From NCBI GenBank assembly GCA_002083435.1, contig LWDJ01000004.1:1-64000 (forward strand): a stretch of DNA of 64,000 nucleotides, written 5' to 3'. Numbering within the stretch: position 1 is the first letter of the stretch; each line of letters begins with the position of its first letter. The DNA comes from Proteobacteria bacterium SG_bin6. Lineage in GTDB: Bacteria > Pseudomonadota > Alphaproteobacteria > Sphingomonadales > Sphingomonadaceae. Positions 31,403-39,714 of this stretch are shown one piece after another. The notes beneath the pieces were generated by a model. It was not told the DNA's origin, made no database searches, and worked only from the letters and a program-made list of their open reading frames with translations. The position numbers were made by a program, and so were the translations under genes.

Positions 31403-32302
31403 ATGACCTATTATCATCTCGACCCTAACACCGCCGCCGAGCGCCTCGCAAAAGAGCTCGAGCGCGCGCGTGGCTATCGGGTGCTCCGCGCGCTGCCCAC
31501 CATCGAGCAGATCTGGTGCCGAAGCATGCCCCTTCCCACGAAGACGATCACGCTCGGCGTGCTCGACACCGAGACGACCGGCCTCGATCCCACCGATCAT
31601 AAGATGATCGAGCTCGCCCTTGCGAAACTCACCATCTGCGCGGCGGCAGGCGATGTGGTGAACGTCGGGCCCGCGACGTCGTGGCTCGAGGATCCCGGCG
31701 TGCCGCTTACCCCGGAAATCGAAGCGCTGACCGGGCTGACCGACGCTGAACTGGCGGGGCAGCAGTTCGACGAGGGCGAAATCGCGCGCGCGCTCGCGAA
31801 TGTGGACGTGATCGTCGCGCACAATGCCGCGTTCGACCTGCGCTTCTTCCGCCAGCGCTTTCCCGGGCTCCGCTATCCATGGGCCTGTTCGATGACCGAA
31901 ATCGATTGGCCGGCGCACGGTCTGGGCGGCGTGGGCAACAATGTCTCGGGCCTGCTCACCTCGGCGGGCCACTATGTTGCTCACGCGCACCGCGCCGGAC
32001 CGGACGCCTGGGCGCTGCTCTGCCTGTTGGCGATGCCGGCGAGCGAAGGCCGCGCGATCGCGGCGCATTTGGTCCAGAAAGCCAAGCGCCCGTCCGCGCG
32101 GTTGTTCGCCGACCGCGCCCCGTTCGAGCTCAAGGATCGGCTGAAAGCCGCCGGCTATCGCTGGTCACCGCTGGAACGCGCGTGGTGGACCGAAGGCGAG
32201 CCCGAGCGAATGGCGAACGAAGCGACGTGGCTCACCTCACTCCATCCGGCGGTCCGGCCCCGGACGGTCGCGGTGGACTGGTATAGCCGCCACCTTGGCT
32301 AG
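31403..32302 (+). CDS. DnaQ-like 3'-5' exonuclease
   Basis: A 299-residue protein. The exonuclease fold spans about residues 50-215: motif I LGVLDTETTGLDPTDHKMIE, motif II VDVIVAHNAAFDLRFFRQR, and motif III with HRAGPDAWALLCLLA. These give the DEDDh acidic set. A C-terminal stretch (RLKAAGYRWSPLERAWW-TEGEP) looks like a small added domain common to mobile-element exonucleases of sphingomonads. It would trim DNA ends, perhaps during transfer or integration of the element. It begins 83 bases after the relaxase gene, with a CCGCCGTT/AACGGCGG hairpin between them. Confidence 0.85.
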   Translation: MTYYHLDPNTAAERLAKELERARGYRVLRALPTIEQIWCRSMPLPTKTITLGVLDTETTGLDPTDHKMIELALAKLTICAAAGDVVNVGPATSWLEDPGVPLTPEIEALTGLTDAELAGQQFDEGEIARALANVDVIVAHNAAFDLRFFRQRFPGLRYPWACSMTEIDWPAHGLGGVGNNVSGLLTSAGHYVAHAHRAGPDAWALLCLLAMPASEGRAIAAHLVQKAKRPSARLFADRAPFELKDRLKAAGYRWSPLERAWWTEGEPERMANEATWLTSLHPAVRPRTVAVDWYSRHLG

Positions 32303-32667
32303 GCGCTGAGCGTCGACGGCGGATGGTTCGGCCGCCTCCTCGGGCGCCGCCCGCAGCGGGCCTGCAGGCCCAATCTCTTCAGTGATTTGACAATTGATCC
32401 AATTGGTAGATGGAAAAGATATGCATCTCGAACTGCGCCCCAGGCGGAGTTTACAGGTCCAAAAGCTAATTATCCTTTAACGCGCGCTGAGCGCGTCAAA
32501 AGATTTTTTTCTTCAACAATTCGGATCAACAAAACGGTTTCCAGCTTCGGGCGATCTGCGCCCGCAGCTGCGCGGCGCGTGACGGCGCCGTTTGGATTTC
32601 CCGTTTTCCAACCCGTGAATTGCCCTGCGATGTGTGGGGAAAATGCCTCAAATAGGAAGGAAATAAG
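32303..32667. other. 365-base intergenic region with a likely promoter
   Basis: No gene is seen. It is AT-richer than its surroundings. A TTGACA (32387-32392) followed by the repeated CAATTG pair (32391-32405) may be the -35 element and an operator for the 173-aa gene. The last 10 bases contain GGAAGGAA, its ribosome-binding site. Confidence 0.45.
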
Positions 32668-33189
32668 ATGACCAAGCTCAGCGATCAGCAGCTCGCCGCC
32701 AATTATATGGGCGCCGTGGCCCACCTCCTCGGCGGCGCGCCCGGCCGCCACCTCGAATTTATCGATAAGGTCGAGCTGATTTTAAGCGGCAGCGAGCCGC
32801 ACGCACTGCGGCTCATGCAGTTCACCAAAAGCGTCCGCGAAACCGGTCGCCCAGTGATCTGGATCCACCACACCAAAGAGACGCCGCAGATCCCGCAAAT
32901 CGGACTGGTGGCCCAGGCCGGTGCCCAAGTCCACGTGATCGAGAACTGCATGCTATGGTCGACACCGAATGGCCTAACCACGCGCCTCGTCCCTGACAAT
33001 TTCAGAACAGGCGCATTCGAGTTTGACGACCAACTGCGGCTGAACCACCGGTCAAAGGCGCCAGCGCGCAGCATCCAGGGTGCACGGGCCGGTATCGTCC
33101 GGGCCTATCGGCGGCTGCTCCAGCTCGAGCAGGAGCAGCTCGAGCGCGGCGAGGCCTTCGCCCTCCCTCAACTCGCTAAGGCCGCCTAA
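32668..33189 (+). CDS. Hypothetical 173-aa protein of the mobile element
   Basis: No family is recognised. The protein begins MTKLSDQQLAANYMGAVAHL and is mostly helical at both ends, with a central strand-rich part (GRPVIWIHHTKETPQIPQIG and NCMLWSTPNGLTTRLVPDNF). The C-terminal third is a charged helix (RAYRRLLQLEQEQLERGEA). It lies alone between the exonuclease and the integrase, convergent with the latter. A strong GGAAGGAA ribosome-binding site supports expression. A role in the life cycle of the element, such as excision or regulation, is possible, but it lacks the usual small helix-turn-helix form of excisionases. Confidence 0.65.
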   Translation: MTKLSDQQLAANYMGAVAHLLGGAPGRHLEFIDKVELILSGSEPHALRLMQFTKSVRETGRPVIWIHHTKETPQIPQIGLVAQAGAQVHVIENCMLWSTPNGLTTRLVPDNFRTGAFEFDDQLRLNHRSKAPARSIQGARAGIVRAYRRLLQLEQEQLERGEAFALPQLAKAA

Positions 33190-33195
33190 CCGGGG

Positions 33196-33221
33196 GCGCC
33201 GGGCCGCGCGCGGCCCGGCGC
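33196..33221. terminator. GC-rich hairpin between convergent genes
   Basis: A perfect 26-base palindrome of the form GCGCCGGGCCGC and its complement. It lies between the stops of the 173-aa gene and the integrase gene. No T-run follows, so it would be a pause or mRNA-end structure more than a classical terminator. Confidence 0.5.
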
Positions 33222-33268
33222 CACGCCCGCCAAATTCATCGGTAGAAGGAATGTGATACGCTCTGACG

Positions 33269-35341
33269 TCATGGCGTGGATGGTCCCTGCCCTTGCCCGC
33301 TGGAAGCAGCGCGAGGACGGCCTCGAGGAGCCCCGAAGCGCCGCCACTCAGCCGGACGCAGGCAGAGCGAGAAATACGGAAGCTCCGGAACGAGTTCCAC
33401 TAGCCGGCTGACCCAAGGCAGCAGCAGCTTAAGATCGGGGTCTTCGCGATAAATGTCCGATGTTATGTCGCCGACCTCGTGGCCGACAATCGCTTGAGCC
33501 AAAGGCTTGGGACAGCCCACATCGTCGAGATGCGTAATGCAGCGCGACCGGATCGACCGCACATCAACGTCTTTTCGCCCGTGCTTACGGCTAGTTCCAT
33601 TGGGAAACATCGTTGCACGCCACGGCTCGAACACTTTGTCATAAAAGTTGTGGTCAAACGACAGCGTGGGGTGTTTGAACTCGGGGAATAGGGCGCGGTG
33701 GCCGCGCGCTCGCATTGCACGTACATAGTCGACAAAACCAAGCCGCACGAGCAGCGGGCTGATCGGCACCTTTCTGTCGGATGCAGCGGTCTTGACCCGG
33801 CGAAGGGCGTTCACCCTGAAATGTAAATACGGAACCTCAGCGTTATCGAAGATATCGTCCAACGCCAGGCCGCAACCCTCGTCAGATCTGCAGCCATGTA
33901 GCACGATGATCAGCGGCGCCCAGTACCACGCGTCGTGATAGATCATGTCGCCCGGCTTAAAGCGCTCCCAGAGACCGGCACAGCCATACCAGATCGGCGC
34001 TTCGAAAGCGCGCCTGAGATCGGCTGTCTCCCAAGCAGCCAAAGCCTGATTCTTCTTTCGACCGGCACTGTGTCGAGTGGCTCTATTTTTGGCCGTTTTG
34101 GCGATACCTTTCCGAATAGCTCTGAAATTCAAACCTGTAGGGTGAGGATATCCTGACGTTTCGGCAAAGGTCACAAGTGCGGACAGCCATGTCATATGCT
34201 TATTCTGTGTCACCGCCGCCAAGCCGACAGTCGGGAGCCTGTCGGCCTCGGCCACGACAGGGTCCAGAGCCCACGCATCACGAAGCACCGCCCCCCGCTC
34301 CAGCGCCTCTTCGATACTCTCCTGAGTATCCTCGCCCGTCACGGGGTCCTTTCGGACAAAGCCGTAGCGTGTCGGCAACCGCGCAAAAAGCGCGACCGTT
34401 CGCGACAGGTGTTGCTGGCAGATGCCAGCGAATGAGATGTCGCCATTTGCCGCCACGAACAATTTTACGGCAGCGTCGACGTCGCGACGCCGATCAGGAT
34501 CCCAGCTACCGTCGTCGATCTTCGCCTCTAGGGCGATCTTGGCGAGTTTGGTAATCGACAGTTCGGGCGTTGCGCTAGGGACGGCAAGGCGGAGCGGTGG
34601 CGGCGGCAAAATCGGCGCTGCTTCTGGCATTTCCTGCTGCGCGCGTTGCGCTGCGGCATCATGGGCCGGCGGCTCGACCCCGAGCAGACCGAGCAGGTTG
34701 CCCGGCAGCGGCGGCACGGAACCGGGCGCAATCGGCTTGCCCATGAGCTCGGATGCTTCAAGGCAGGCGTTTCGATAAGCGGCTGCCACGACCCGGCTGA
34801 CGGCGGCCAGGTTGACATCGTTGGGGTACACGCCCGCCTCGCGCAGATAGGTGCTGATCTGCTGCGGCGTGATCGGAAGGTCTCGCCGATGGAGCGCCAG
34901 CCTATTGTAGACGTCAGTGGCTTCTGCCTCGGAGAGCCCGGCGGTGACCAGCTCGGCGCGAAGCTCTTCGTTTGGCTCGGGGGGGCGGGCACAGCCCGCC
35001 AAGACGGTGAAGAGGCGCGCATAGATCAGATTGGCTTTCGCATGCCCTTCCGCCAGCATCGGCGTGGCGGCTTGCTTGACGATGATCCGGTCGAGCTCTT
35101 TCTTGTAGGCAAGGGTATAGACGCTGACCAGATCTTGCTGCGTCATGTCAGGCCTAAGGTTCATTGCCATGGCGCTTGCCACCGTCGAAAGCTCCAGTTC
35201 GAGATAGGCCGCACGCGCTTTCGCCTCCTGCACGCTGGCCGTTCTCAGTGAGATCCGGATTGTTATAGGACGGTGGGTGGCATCGCCGAAAGGAAGGTTC
35301 CGGCGCCACCAGTAGACGGCGCCGCGTCGATAGACGGCCAT
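33269..35341 (-). CDS. int: Tyrosine-type site-specific integrase
   Basis: A 690-residue recombinase, longer than typical phage integrases. The N-terminus (MAVYRRGAVYWWRRNLPFGD) is the DUF6538-type start found in sphingomonad island integrases, followed by a helical arm-binding region. Catalytic residues are seen in VLHGCRSDEGCGLALDDI (first Arg, near residue 485), VRSIRSRCITHLDDVG (near 598) and IVGHEVGDITSDIYRE (His and nucleophilic Tyr, near 615-628). The gene starts about 130 bases from the tRNA-Pro gene, with its 5' end toward the att site. It should integrate the element at the tRNA 3' end and catalyse excision between the flanking repeats. Confidence 0.9.
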   Translation of the reverse strand: MAVYRRGAVYWWRRNLPFGDATHRPITIRISLRTASVQEAKARAAYLELELSTVASAMAMNLRPDMTQQDLVSVYTLAYKKELDRIIVKQAATPMLAEGHAKANLIYARLFTVLAGCARPPEPNEELRAELVTAGLSEAEATDVYNRLALHRRDLPITPQQISTYLREAGVYPNDVNLAAVSRVVAAAYRNACLEASELMGKPIAPGSVPPLPGNLLGLLGVEPPAHDAAAQRAQQEMPEAAPILPPPPLRLAVPSATPELSITKLAKIALEAKIDDGSWDPDRRRDVDAAVKLFVAANGDISFAGICQQHLSRTVALFARLPTRYGFVRKDPVTGEDTQESIEEALERGAVLRDAWALDPVVAEADRLPTVGLAAVTQNKHMTWLSALVTFAETSGYPHPTGLNFRAIRKGIAKTAKNRATRHSAGRKKNQALAAWETADLRRAFEAPIWYGCAGLWERFKPGDMIYHDAWYWAPLIIVLHGCRSDEGCGLALDDIFDNAEVPYLHFRVNALRRVKTAASDRKVPISPLLVRLGFVDYVRAMRARGHRALFPEFKHPTLSFDHNFYDKVFEPWRATMFPNGTSRKHGRKDVDVRSIRSRCITHLDDVGCPKPLAQAIVGHEVGDITSDIYREDPDLKLLLPWVSRLVELVPELPYFSLCLRPAEWRRFGAPRGRPRAASSGQGQGPSTP

Positions 35342-35492
35342 TGCTCCAGCTCCCGCGGCACAGCGGGGGGCACAATCGACCGCACAATTGTGCGTATTTG
35401 ATTCGCAACCATTTCCCGCCTCGGGTCAAAAGGCGCGGTTTTCGGCTGTTTTTGCTGCCAAGGGCTGGAAATGGTCGGGGAGAGAGGATTCG
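35275..35492. repeat. Right direct repeat of the island, including attR
   Basis: The partner of 11998-12215. It contains the intact integrase 5' end, the region before it with AATCGACCGCACAATTG, and the 3' part of tRNA-Pro up to 35492. Recombination between the tRNA-derived ends of the two copies would remove the whole element and leave the tRNA gene whole. Confidence 0.88.
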
Positions 35493-35548
35493 AACCTCCG
35501 GCCCCTGCCTCCCGAAGACAGTGCTCTACCAGGCTGAGCTACTCCCCG
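35472..35548 (-). tRNA. tRNA-Pro (anticodon CGG)
   Basis: A 77-base gene with encoded CCA (complement of 35472-35474). The acceptor arms are CGGGGAG and CTCCCCG with discriminator A. The D-arm is GCTCAGCCTGGTAGAGC, the anticodon arm is CTGTC-TTCGGGA-GGCAG with anticodon CGG, and the T-arm carries GGTTCGAATCC. It is the insertion target of the island; its 3' end is repeated at 12196-12215. Confidence 0.95.
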
Positions 35549-35642
35549 ACGGAGTCCGGACCACGTTGCGCTTCGGGAAGCGGTCCGGCTTGAGCTTGGA
35601 GGCGGGCCTATAGCCAGCACCGCGGGCCCGCGCAAGCGGCAA

Positions 35643-36938
35643 TCAGTCGGCCAGCGCGGCGAGCAAAGCGGCGATGCTGGTGAACTTCTCGCGCGGGGCG
35701 CCGGCGCGGGCGCGGGCGATCTCGGCGGCCTCGATCCGCTTCCAGTCGCGGAACGTCACCACGTCCACCCCGCGCGCCGAAAGCAGCGCGTCGAGCCCCG
35801 GGCGGCCCGGCTTGCCGCTGTCCTCGGCCACATCGGCGGCGATGTGATCGGCGATCAGGAAGCCGTCGGGACGGTTGGTGCCGATCGTCCCCGTCGGCCC
35901 GCGCCGCGCCCAGCCGACCGCGTAGAGCCCCGGCGCCACCCGCCCGTCGTGATTGGCGAAGCGCCCGGCGCGCGCGTCATAGGGCACGCCCTCGATCGCC
36001 GGGGTGCGATAGCCGATCGCGGCGACCACCAGGCTCGCGGGGATGGCATAGGTCTCGCCGGTGCCGACCACCGCCGCGCCCTCCAGCCGGGTGCGCTCGA
36101 CGATCACCCGCTCGACCCGGCCCGCGCCCTCGATCGCGCGCGGGGCGGCGAAGAAATCGAAGGCGATTTCGATCGGCTTGGCCGCGCGCCCCTCGGCGAA
36201 GCCGCGCAGCAGCGCGACCGATTTGCGCTGCCCGGGTTCGAGCGCGGCATCGGCCTCGCACGGAGGCAGGTCGGCGGGATCGACGCGGGGCACCGCGCGG
36301 GCGAGTTCGCCCAGCTCGGCGAGTTCCTTGGGCGTCATCGCAATCTGGTGCGGCCCGCGCCGCCCGAGGACCGTGATGCGGCGCGTGCCGGCGCGCTCGA
36401 GCGCGGCGAGCGCATGGCTGGCGATGTCGGACCCCGCCAGTTCCTCGGGCGTCTTGGCGAGGATGCGCGACACGTCGAGCGCGACATTGCCCATGCCGAT
36501 CACCACCACCTCACCCCCGGCGAGCGGTGGATCGAGCGCTTCGAAATCGGGATGGCCATTATACCAGCCGACGAACGCCGCCGAGCCGAACACCCCGCGC
36601 AGATCGTCACCGGGCACGCCGAGCGCGCGGTCGGCCGGCGCCCCGGTCGCCAGCACCACCGCGTCGTAGAGCGTGTGGAGTTCGGCGAGGCTCACGTCGC
36701 GCCCCAGCCGGACATTGCCGACGAAGCGCACCGTGTCGCTCAGCGCCACCGCCTCATAGCGGCGGGCGACGCCCTTGATCGATTGGTGATCGGGGGCGAC
36801 GCCCGAGCGGATCAGGCCGTACGGCACCGGCAGCTGATCGATCACGTCCACCCGCACGCCCTCGCCGAACTGCTTCTGGCACGCCTCGGCGGTGTAATAG
36901 CCGGCCGGCCCCGAGCCGATGATGGCGATGTGGCGCAT
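35643..36938 (-). CDS. Ferredoxin/adrenodoxin-type NADP reductase, FAD-dependent
   Basis: A 431-residue flavoprotein from the ATG giving MRHIAIIGSGPAGYYTAEAC, whose GxGxxG binds FAD. PVPYGLIRSGVAPDHQSIK follows, then a second dinucleotide site VVVIGMGNVALDVSRIL near residue 150 for NADPH. GWARRGPTGTIGTNRPDG near residue 350 is the conserved FAD-pyrophosphate region of the adrenodoxin-reductase family (FprA). It passes electrons from NADPH to ferredoxins for P450s, Rieske oxygenases or Fe-S assembly. It is transcribed away from the tRNA gene, with no partner ferredoxin beside it. The longer in-frame upstream extension is the end region of the neighbouring gene in another frame. Confidence 0.92.
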   Translation of the reverse strand: MRHIAIIGSGPAGYYTAEACQKQFGEGVRVDVIDQLPVPYGLIRSGVAPDHQSIKGVARRYEAVALSDTVRFVGNVRLGRDVSLAELHTLYDAVVLATGAPADRALGVPGDDLRGVFGSAAFVGWYNGHPDFEALDPPLAGGEVVVIGMGNVALDVSRILAKTPEELAGSDIASHALAALERAGTRRITVLGRRGPHQIAMTPKELAELGELARAVPRVDPADLPPCEADAALEPGQRKSVALLRGFAEGRAAKPIEIAFDFFAAPRAIEGAGRVERVIVERTRLEGAAVVGTGETYAIPASLVVAAIGYRTPAIEGVPYDARAGRFANHDGRVAPGLYAVGWARRGPTGTIGTNRPDGFLIADHIAADVAEDSGKPGRPGLDALLSARGVDVVTFRDWKRIEAAEIARARAGAPREKFTSIAALLAALAD

Positions 36939-37003
36939 AGGTCTCTCCCTTGGGCGGAGCGTAGCGCGGCGGGCGGCGGGCGCAATGGCTCCCAGGGCTT
37001 GTT

Positions 37004-38965
37004 CTAGCGCCGCGCTTTCACCAGCAGGTGCCGGGCGAGCATCAGCGGTGGCATCCGCAACAGGTGCGAGCGCACATAGAAGCCGAAACGCAGCAGCGGG
37101 CGGGTCGGCCGGCCCCAGCCATCGCGCGCGGTGAGGCGCGCGCTGAACAGCGAGGCACCGCCCGGTTCCTCGCCAAACAGCCCCCGCGCCAGCCGCAGCG
37201 CGCGCGCGACCGGCAGGCTCAGCTGATGGTGCGCGGCGCGCTCGGCGAGCCCGTCGCCGCCGAACTCGCCGAGCAGGCAGTGAATGTCCCACAGGTTGCG
37301 CAGGCCGCCCGCCAGGTCGCCATCGGCGAGCAGGTGCGCGGCGGCGTGGCAGATCATGTCGTTGGGGGCGAGCACGCGCAGCCCGTTGCCGAGCGGCACG
37401 CTGTCGGCGATCATCGCCTCGGCATCGGGGGTCGGCCGCGCGGTGAGCGGCAGGATGGTGTGGTGAACGTCGATCATCCGGTCGCGGGTCTGGTGGATCA
37501 GCGGCGGCAGCTCGTGCATGTGGGTGCGGTAATAGGCGTCGTCATAGGGATCGGGCTTCACCCATTCCCACCCCGCGCCGAGCAAAGCCGCCTCCACCCG
37601 GTCGAGCGCGGCGCGGGGCACGAGGATGTCGAGATCGCCGATCGAGCGCCCCACCCCGCCGGCGAGCCCGGCGGCGACGAAGGCGGTGCCCTTCAGCAGC
37701 ACCACCGGCACCCCGAGCGGGGCGAGCGCGCGGCGCGCCATCTCCGCTTCCCATAAGGCGGCGCGGCGCTGCTCCTCGGCCGAGGCGCGCGCGGCGGCGA
37801 GCAGGGTCGCGACGCGCGGCGGCAGATCGAGGCCGTGGAGGCGGTGGGCGAGCGTGCCGATCACCTGCTCGGCGCGGGCGGTGGCGAGCAAGGCGGTCCA
37901 GTCGGCGCCGGTAAGGGGGGCGGTGCTGGCGGGCTCGCGCAGCGCCTGGACGAGCAGGCGGGCGTCGGGAGCGATTGTCCCGCCGCCACCCTTCCCCGGC
38001 GAAGGCCGGGGCCCAGTCGCGGGCGGTTTCGTCATCGCGCTACCGGCGGGCGCGGGCCGGGATGCTGGACCCCGGCCTTCGCCGGGGACGGTGGCTTGGT
38101 TCAACGGCAGTGCTTCCGCCAGCGCCGCCACCTGCGCGATCGCGGTCGCGGTGTCGGGATAGTCGATCGCGACCGCCGGCACACCCCGCACCAACTCGGT
38201 CAGCGCCGCGAAGCCGCGCTCGCCGAGCGCGACATAGTTGGTCGAGGCCTGCGTCAGCCGCACGAACGCCTCGCTCGCCGGCACCGGGCGGCGGGCGGCG
38301 GCGGCGCCGAAGCGCGGGAACAGGATCGCCGCCGGGCGCGCGGGCACCTCCATCGCCGCGAGCGCCGCCGGATCGGGCAGCAGATGGCGGATATTGCCCT
38401 TGGGGGTGCCGGTCAGCAGCGGCCCCCAGCGCGCGGCCGGCACCTCGGCGGCGAGCAGGTCGATCGCCGCGTTCTTCAGGCTCACCGGGCGCGGAAACGG
38501 CCAGAGCAGGCCGTCGTCCAGCCCCAGCAGCGCGAACTCGTCCCCCAGCAGCCGCCAGCCCCGCAGCGACAGCAAAGCGGCGAGCGTCGATTTGCCCGCG
38601 CCCGACTCGCCGGTCAGGATCAGCGCCCGCCCGTCGCGCTCGACGACGCCGGCGTGGAGCAGCAGATAGCGCCGCTCGCCGAGCGCCAGTTGCAGGTTCA
38701 TCCCCATTTCCGCCGCCAGCAGCGCCTGGGCGAGCGGCAAGGGCGCGGCATCGGCGAGCCAATAGTCGCCGCTGATCGTCACCGCCGGGCGCAGCCAGCG
38801 CCGCCACGGGCGCGGCGCCGCCAGCCGCACGCTGTAATCGGCGAAACCGTCCTCGGGCGCCGGGTAATCGCGATAGAGCCCACGCAGCGTCGCGATCGGC
38901 GCGGCCCAATCGGCGCCGACCCGGAACCGCACCGGCCCGACGCGCAGCGTGACCGCGTGCCTCAC
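37004..38965 (-). CDS. HprK-related kinase A fused to a nucleotidyltransferase-family domain
   Basis: A 653-residue protein beginning at GTG that overlaps the PqqD-like stop (GTGA). Residues 1-290 are an HprK-related kinase A: Walker A is LILTGESGAGKSTLAALLSL (about residue 115), and GWRLLGDEFALLG and LTGTPKGNIRHLLPD follow. Residues about 325-653 are a nucleotidyltransferase-like domain with VPVVLLKGTAFVAAGL, GRSIGDLDILVPRAALD (the GS/DLD catalytic type) and MIDVHHTILPL. These are normally two genes. The joining segment (about residues 290-325, GEGRGPASRPAPAGSAM ... GPRPSPGKGGGG) is encoded by an inverted palindromic repeat. The cassette with the PqqD-like gene is the HPr-rel-A system, of unknown biochemical role. 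Confidence 0.85.
   Translation of the reverse strand: MRHAVTLRVGPVRFRVGADWAAPIATLRGLYRDYPAPEDGFADYSVRLAAPRPWRRWLRPAVTISGDYWLADAAPLPLAQALLAAEMGMNLQLALGERRYLLLHAGVVERDGRALILTGESGAGKSTLAALLSLRGWRLLGDEFALLGLDDGLLWPFPRPVSLKNAAIDLLAAEVPAARWGPLLTGTPKGNIRHLLPDPAALAAMEVPARPAAILFPRFGAAAARRPVPASEAFVRLTQASTNYVALGERGFAALTELVRGVPAVAIDYPDTATAIAQVAALAEALPLNQATVPGEGRGPASRPAPAGSAMTKPPATGPRPSPGKGGGGTIAPDARLLVQALREPASTAPLTGADWTALLATARAEQVIGTLAHRLHGLDLPPRVATLLAAARASAEEQRRAALWEAEMARRALAPLGVPVVLLKGTAFVAAGLAGGVGRSIGDLDILVPRAALDRVEAALLGAGWEWVKPDPYDDAYYRTHMHELPPLIHQTRDRMIDVHHTILPLTARPTPDAEAMIADSVPLGNGLRVLAPNDMICHAAAHLLADGDLAGGLRNLWDIHCLLGEFGGDGLAERAAHHQLSLPVARALRLARGLFGEEPGGASLFSARLTARDGWGRPTRPLLRFGFYVRSHLLRMPPLMLARHLLVKARR
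37994..38087. repeat. Inverted palindromic repeat inside the kinase-nucleotidyltransferase gene
   Basis: CCCCGGCGAAGGCCGGGG (37994-38011) and its exact reverse complement CCCCGGCCTTCGCCGGGG (38070-38087) enclose about 58 bases. This is the form of REP-like palindromes usually found between genes. Here it is read through in frame and forms the low-complexity linker of the fusion. Confidence 0.85.
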
Positions 38966-39225
38966 CCGGCGATCACCTCGACCAGCCCCGCAGCGACCAG
39001 CTCGGCGAGCCGCGCCTCGAGCGCCTCCACCCCGCCCGCCAGCTCGAACCGTTCGCCCAGCCGCGCGTGCAGCGTCGCCAGCTCCATCGGCTCGGCGAGC
39101 GTTTCCAGGATTTCGGGCGCGGGCGCGCTCAGCAGATGGGTGATGCCCGAGGCGCGGTGATACACGAGCGCCAACCCGTCGAGCGCCACCGTCCGCAGCG
39201 CCGCGGGCGCCGCCGCGCGGTACAT
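38962..39225 (-). CDS. HPr-rel-A system PqqD-family peptide chaperone
   Basis: An 87-residue protein whose ATG overlaps the stop of the Tat-exported protein gene by one base, and whose stop overlaps the kinase GTG. It reads ALRTVALDGLALVYHRASGI, THLLSAPAPEILETLAEP and ends AELVAAGLVEVIAG. The pattern of a leading strand pair, TH-x-L-x-x-x-x-x-x-I-L-x-x-L and the final small strand matches PqqD-like peptide chaperones. Such proteins present a precursor peptide to a modifying enzyme. Here the partner would be the HprK-like kinase; the substrate is unknown. Confidence 0.8.
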   Translation of the reverse strand: MYRAAAPAALRTVALDGLALVYHRASGITHLLSAPAPEILETLAEPMELATLHARLGERFELAGGVEALEARLAELVAAGLVEVIAG

Positions 39226-39614
39226 CAGCCGCGCGGCATCTGCAGCGAGGCGAAGCAGGTGAAGCCGCTCGTCCCCTGCTGCAGGCGGCGGATATATTGC
39301 AGATAGGCCTGGCTGCGCTCGTAATCGGTGCCCGGCAGATTGGCCTGCCCAGCGAGCGCCTTCTTCACATCCTCGCCCTTGAACGGCGTGCCCGCGCCGG
39401 GAAAGGCGCCCGCGGTCCCCGCCGGCACCAGCTGGCCATCGGCGGCGATATATTGGCCGGCGCGCGCCGGATCGGGCACCGGAATCTCGCAGGTGAGCAC
39501 CGAGGCGGCGGTCTGCGCGAGCGCGGGGCGGATCGAGACGATGGCGGACGCGCTCACCGCGCCCAGCATCAGCGCGCGCCGCGTGGTCTTGCCCGGCTGT
39601 TCGTCGTCCTGCAT
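39225..39614 (-). CDS. Tat-exported 129-aa protein, first gene of the HPr-rel-A cassette
   Basis: The protein begins MQDDEQPGKTTRRALMLGAV with a twin-arginine motif (TTRRALML), then a hydrophobic segment ending RPALAQ. The mature part has VLTCEIPVPDPARAGQYI and ends SGFTCFASLQMPRG, with two cysteines that may pair. It is translationally coupled to the PqqD-like gene. No enzyme family is recognised. It may be the exported substrate or partner of the cassette; that is inference from position. Confidence 0.7.
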   Translation of the reverse strand: MQDDEQPGKTTRRALMLGAVSASAIVSIRPALAQTAASVLTCEIPVPDPARAGQYIAADGQLVPAGTAGAFPGAGTPFKGEDVKKALAGQANLPGTDYERSQAYLQYIRRLQQGTSGFTCFASLQMPRG

Positions 39615-39622
39615 CGCCCACC

Positions 39623-39656
39623 CTTGTCGGCGACAAGCCCTTTCACAATCGTGAAA
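39623..39656. promoter_or_regulatory. Two palindromes in the divergent HPr-rel-A / phoR promoter region
   Basis: CTTGTCGGCGACAAG (39623-39637) and TTTCACAATCGTGAAA (39641-39656) lie in the 100 bases between the Tat-protein gene and phoR. Both are perfect or near-perfect inverted repeats and could be operators or hairpins of the short leader. No known binding consensus was matched with confidence. Confidence 0.4.
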
Positions 39657-39714
39657 CCTTCGCAAGCCACGGGCGAGACTTGCACCGTCCCGATTTAGGC
39701 TAGACTGTTCGCCC

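Larger units (their letters stand above)
12190..35492. mobile_element. Integrative mobilizable element in tRNA-Pro(CGG)
   Basis: A 23.3-kb element bounded by copies of the tRNA-Pro 3' end. It has a tyrosine integrase directly beside the intact tRNA, a MobA/MobL relaxase and an oriT-like sequence, but no type IV secretion genes. It is therefore best seen as mobilizable and not self-transmissible. Cargo is a six-gene defence-like operon (12.4-27.4 kb), a repeat-rich region with a 481-aa gene (27.6-30.0 kb), an exonuclease and a 173-aa hypothetical. Base composition is patchy, with clearly AT-richer stretches at 20.3-20.6, 22.2-22.7, 23.5-24.4, 28.4-30.1 and 32.4-32.6 kb. Confidence 0.88.

Noticed and set aside
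12190..35492. Prophage
   Set aside because: No capsid, terminase, tail or lysis genes. The relaxase and oriT point to a mobilizable element.
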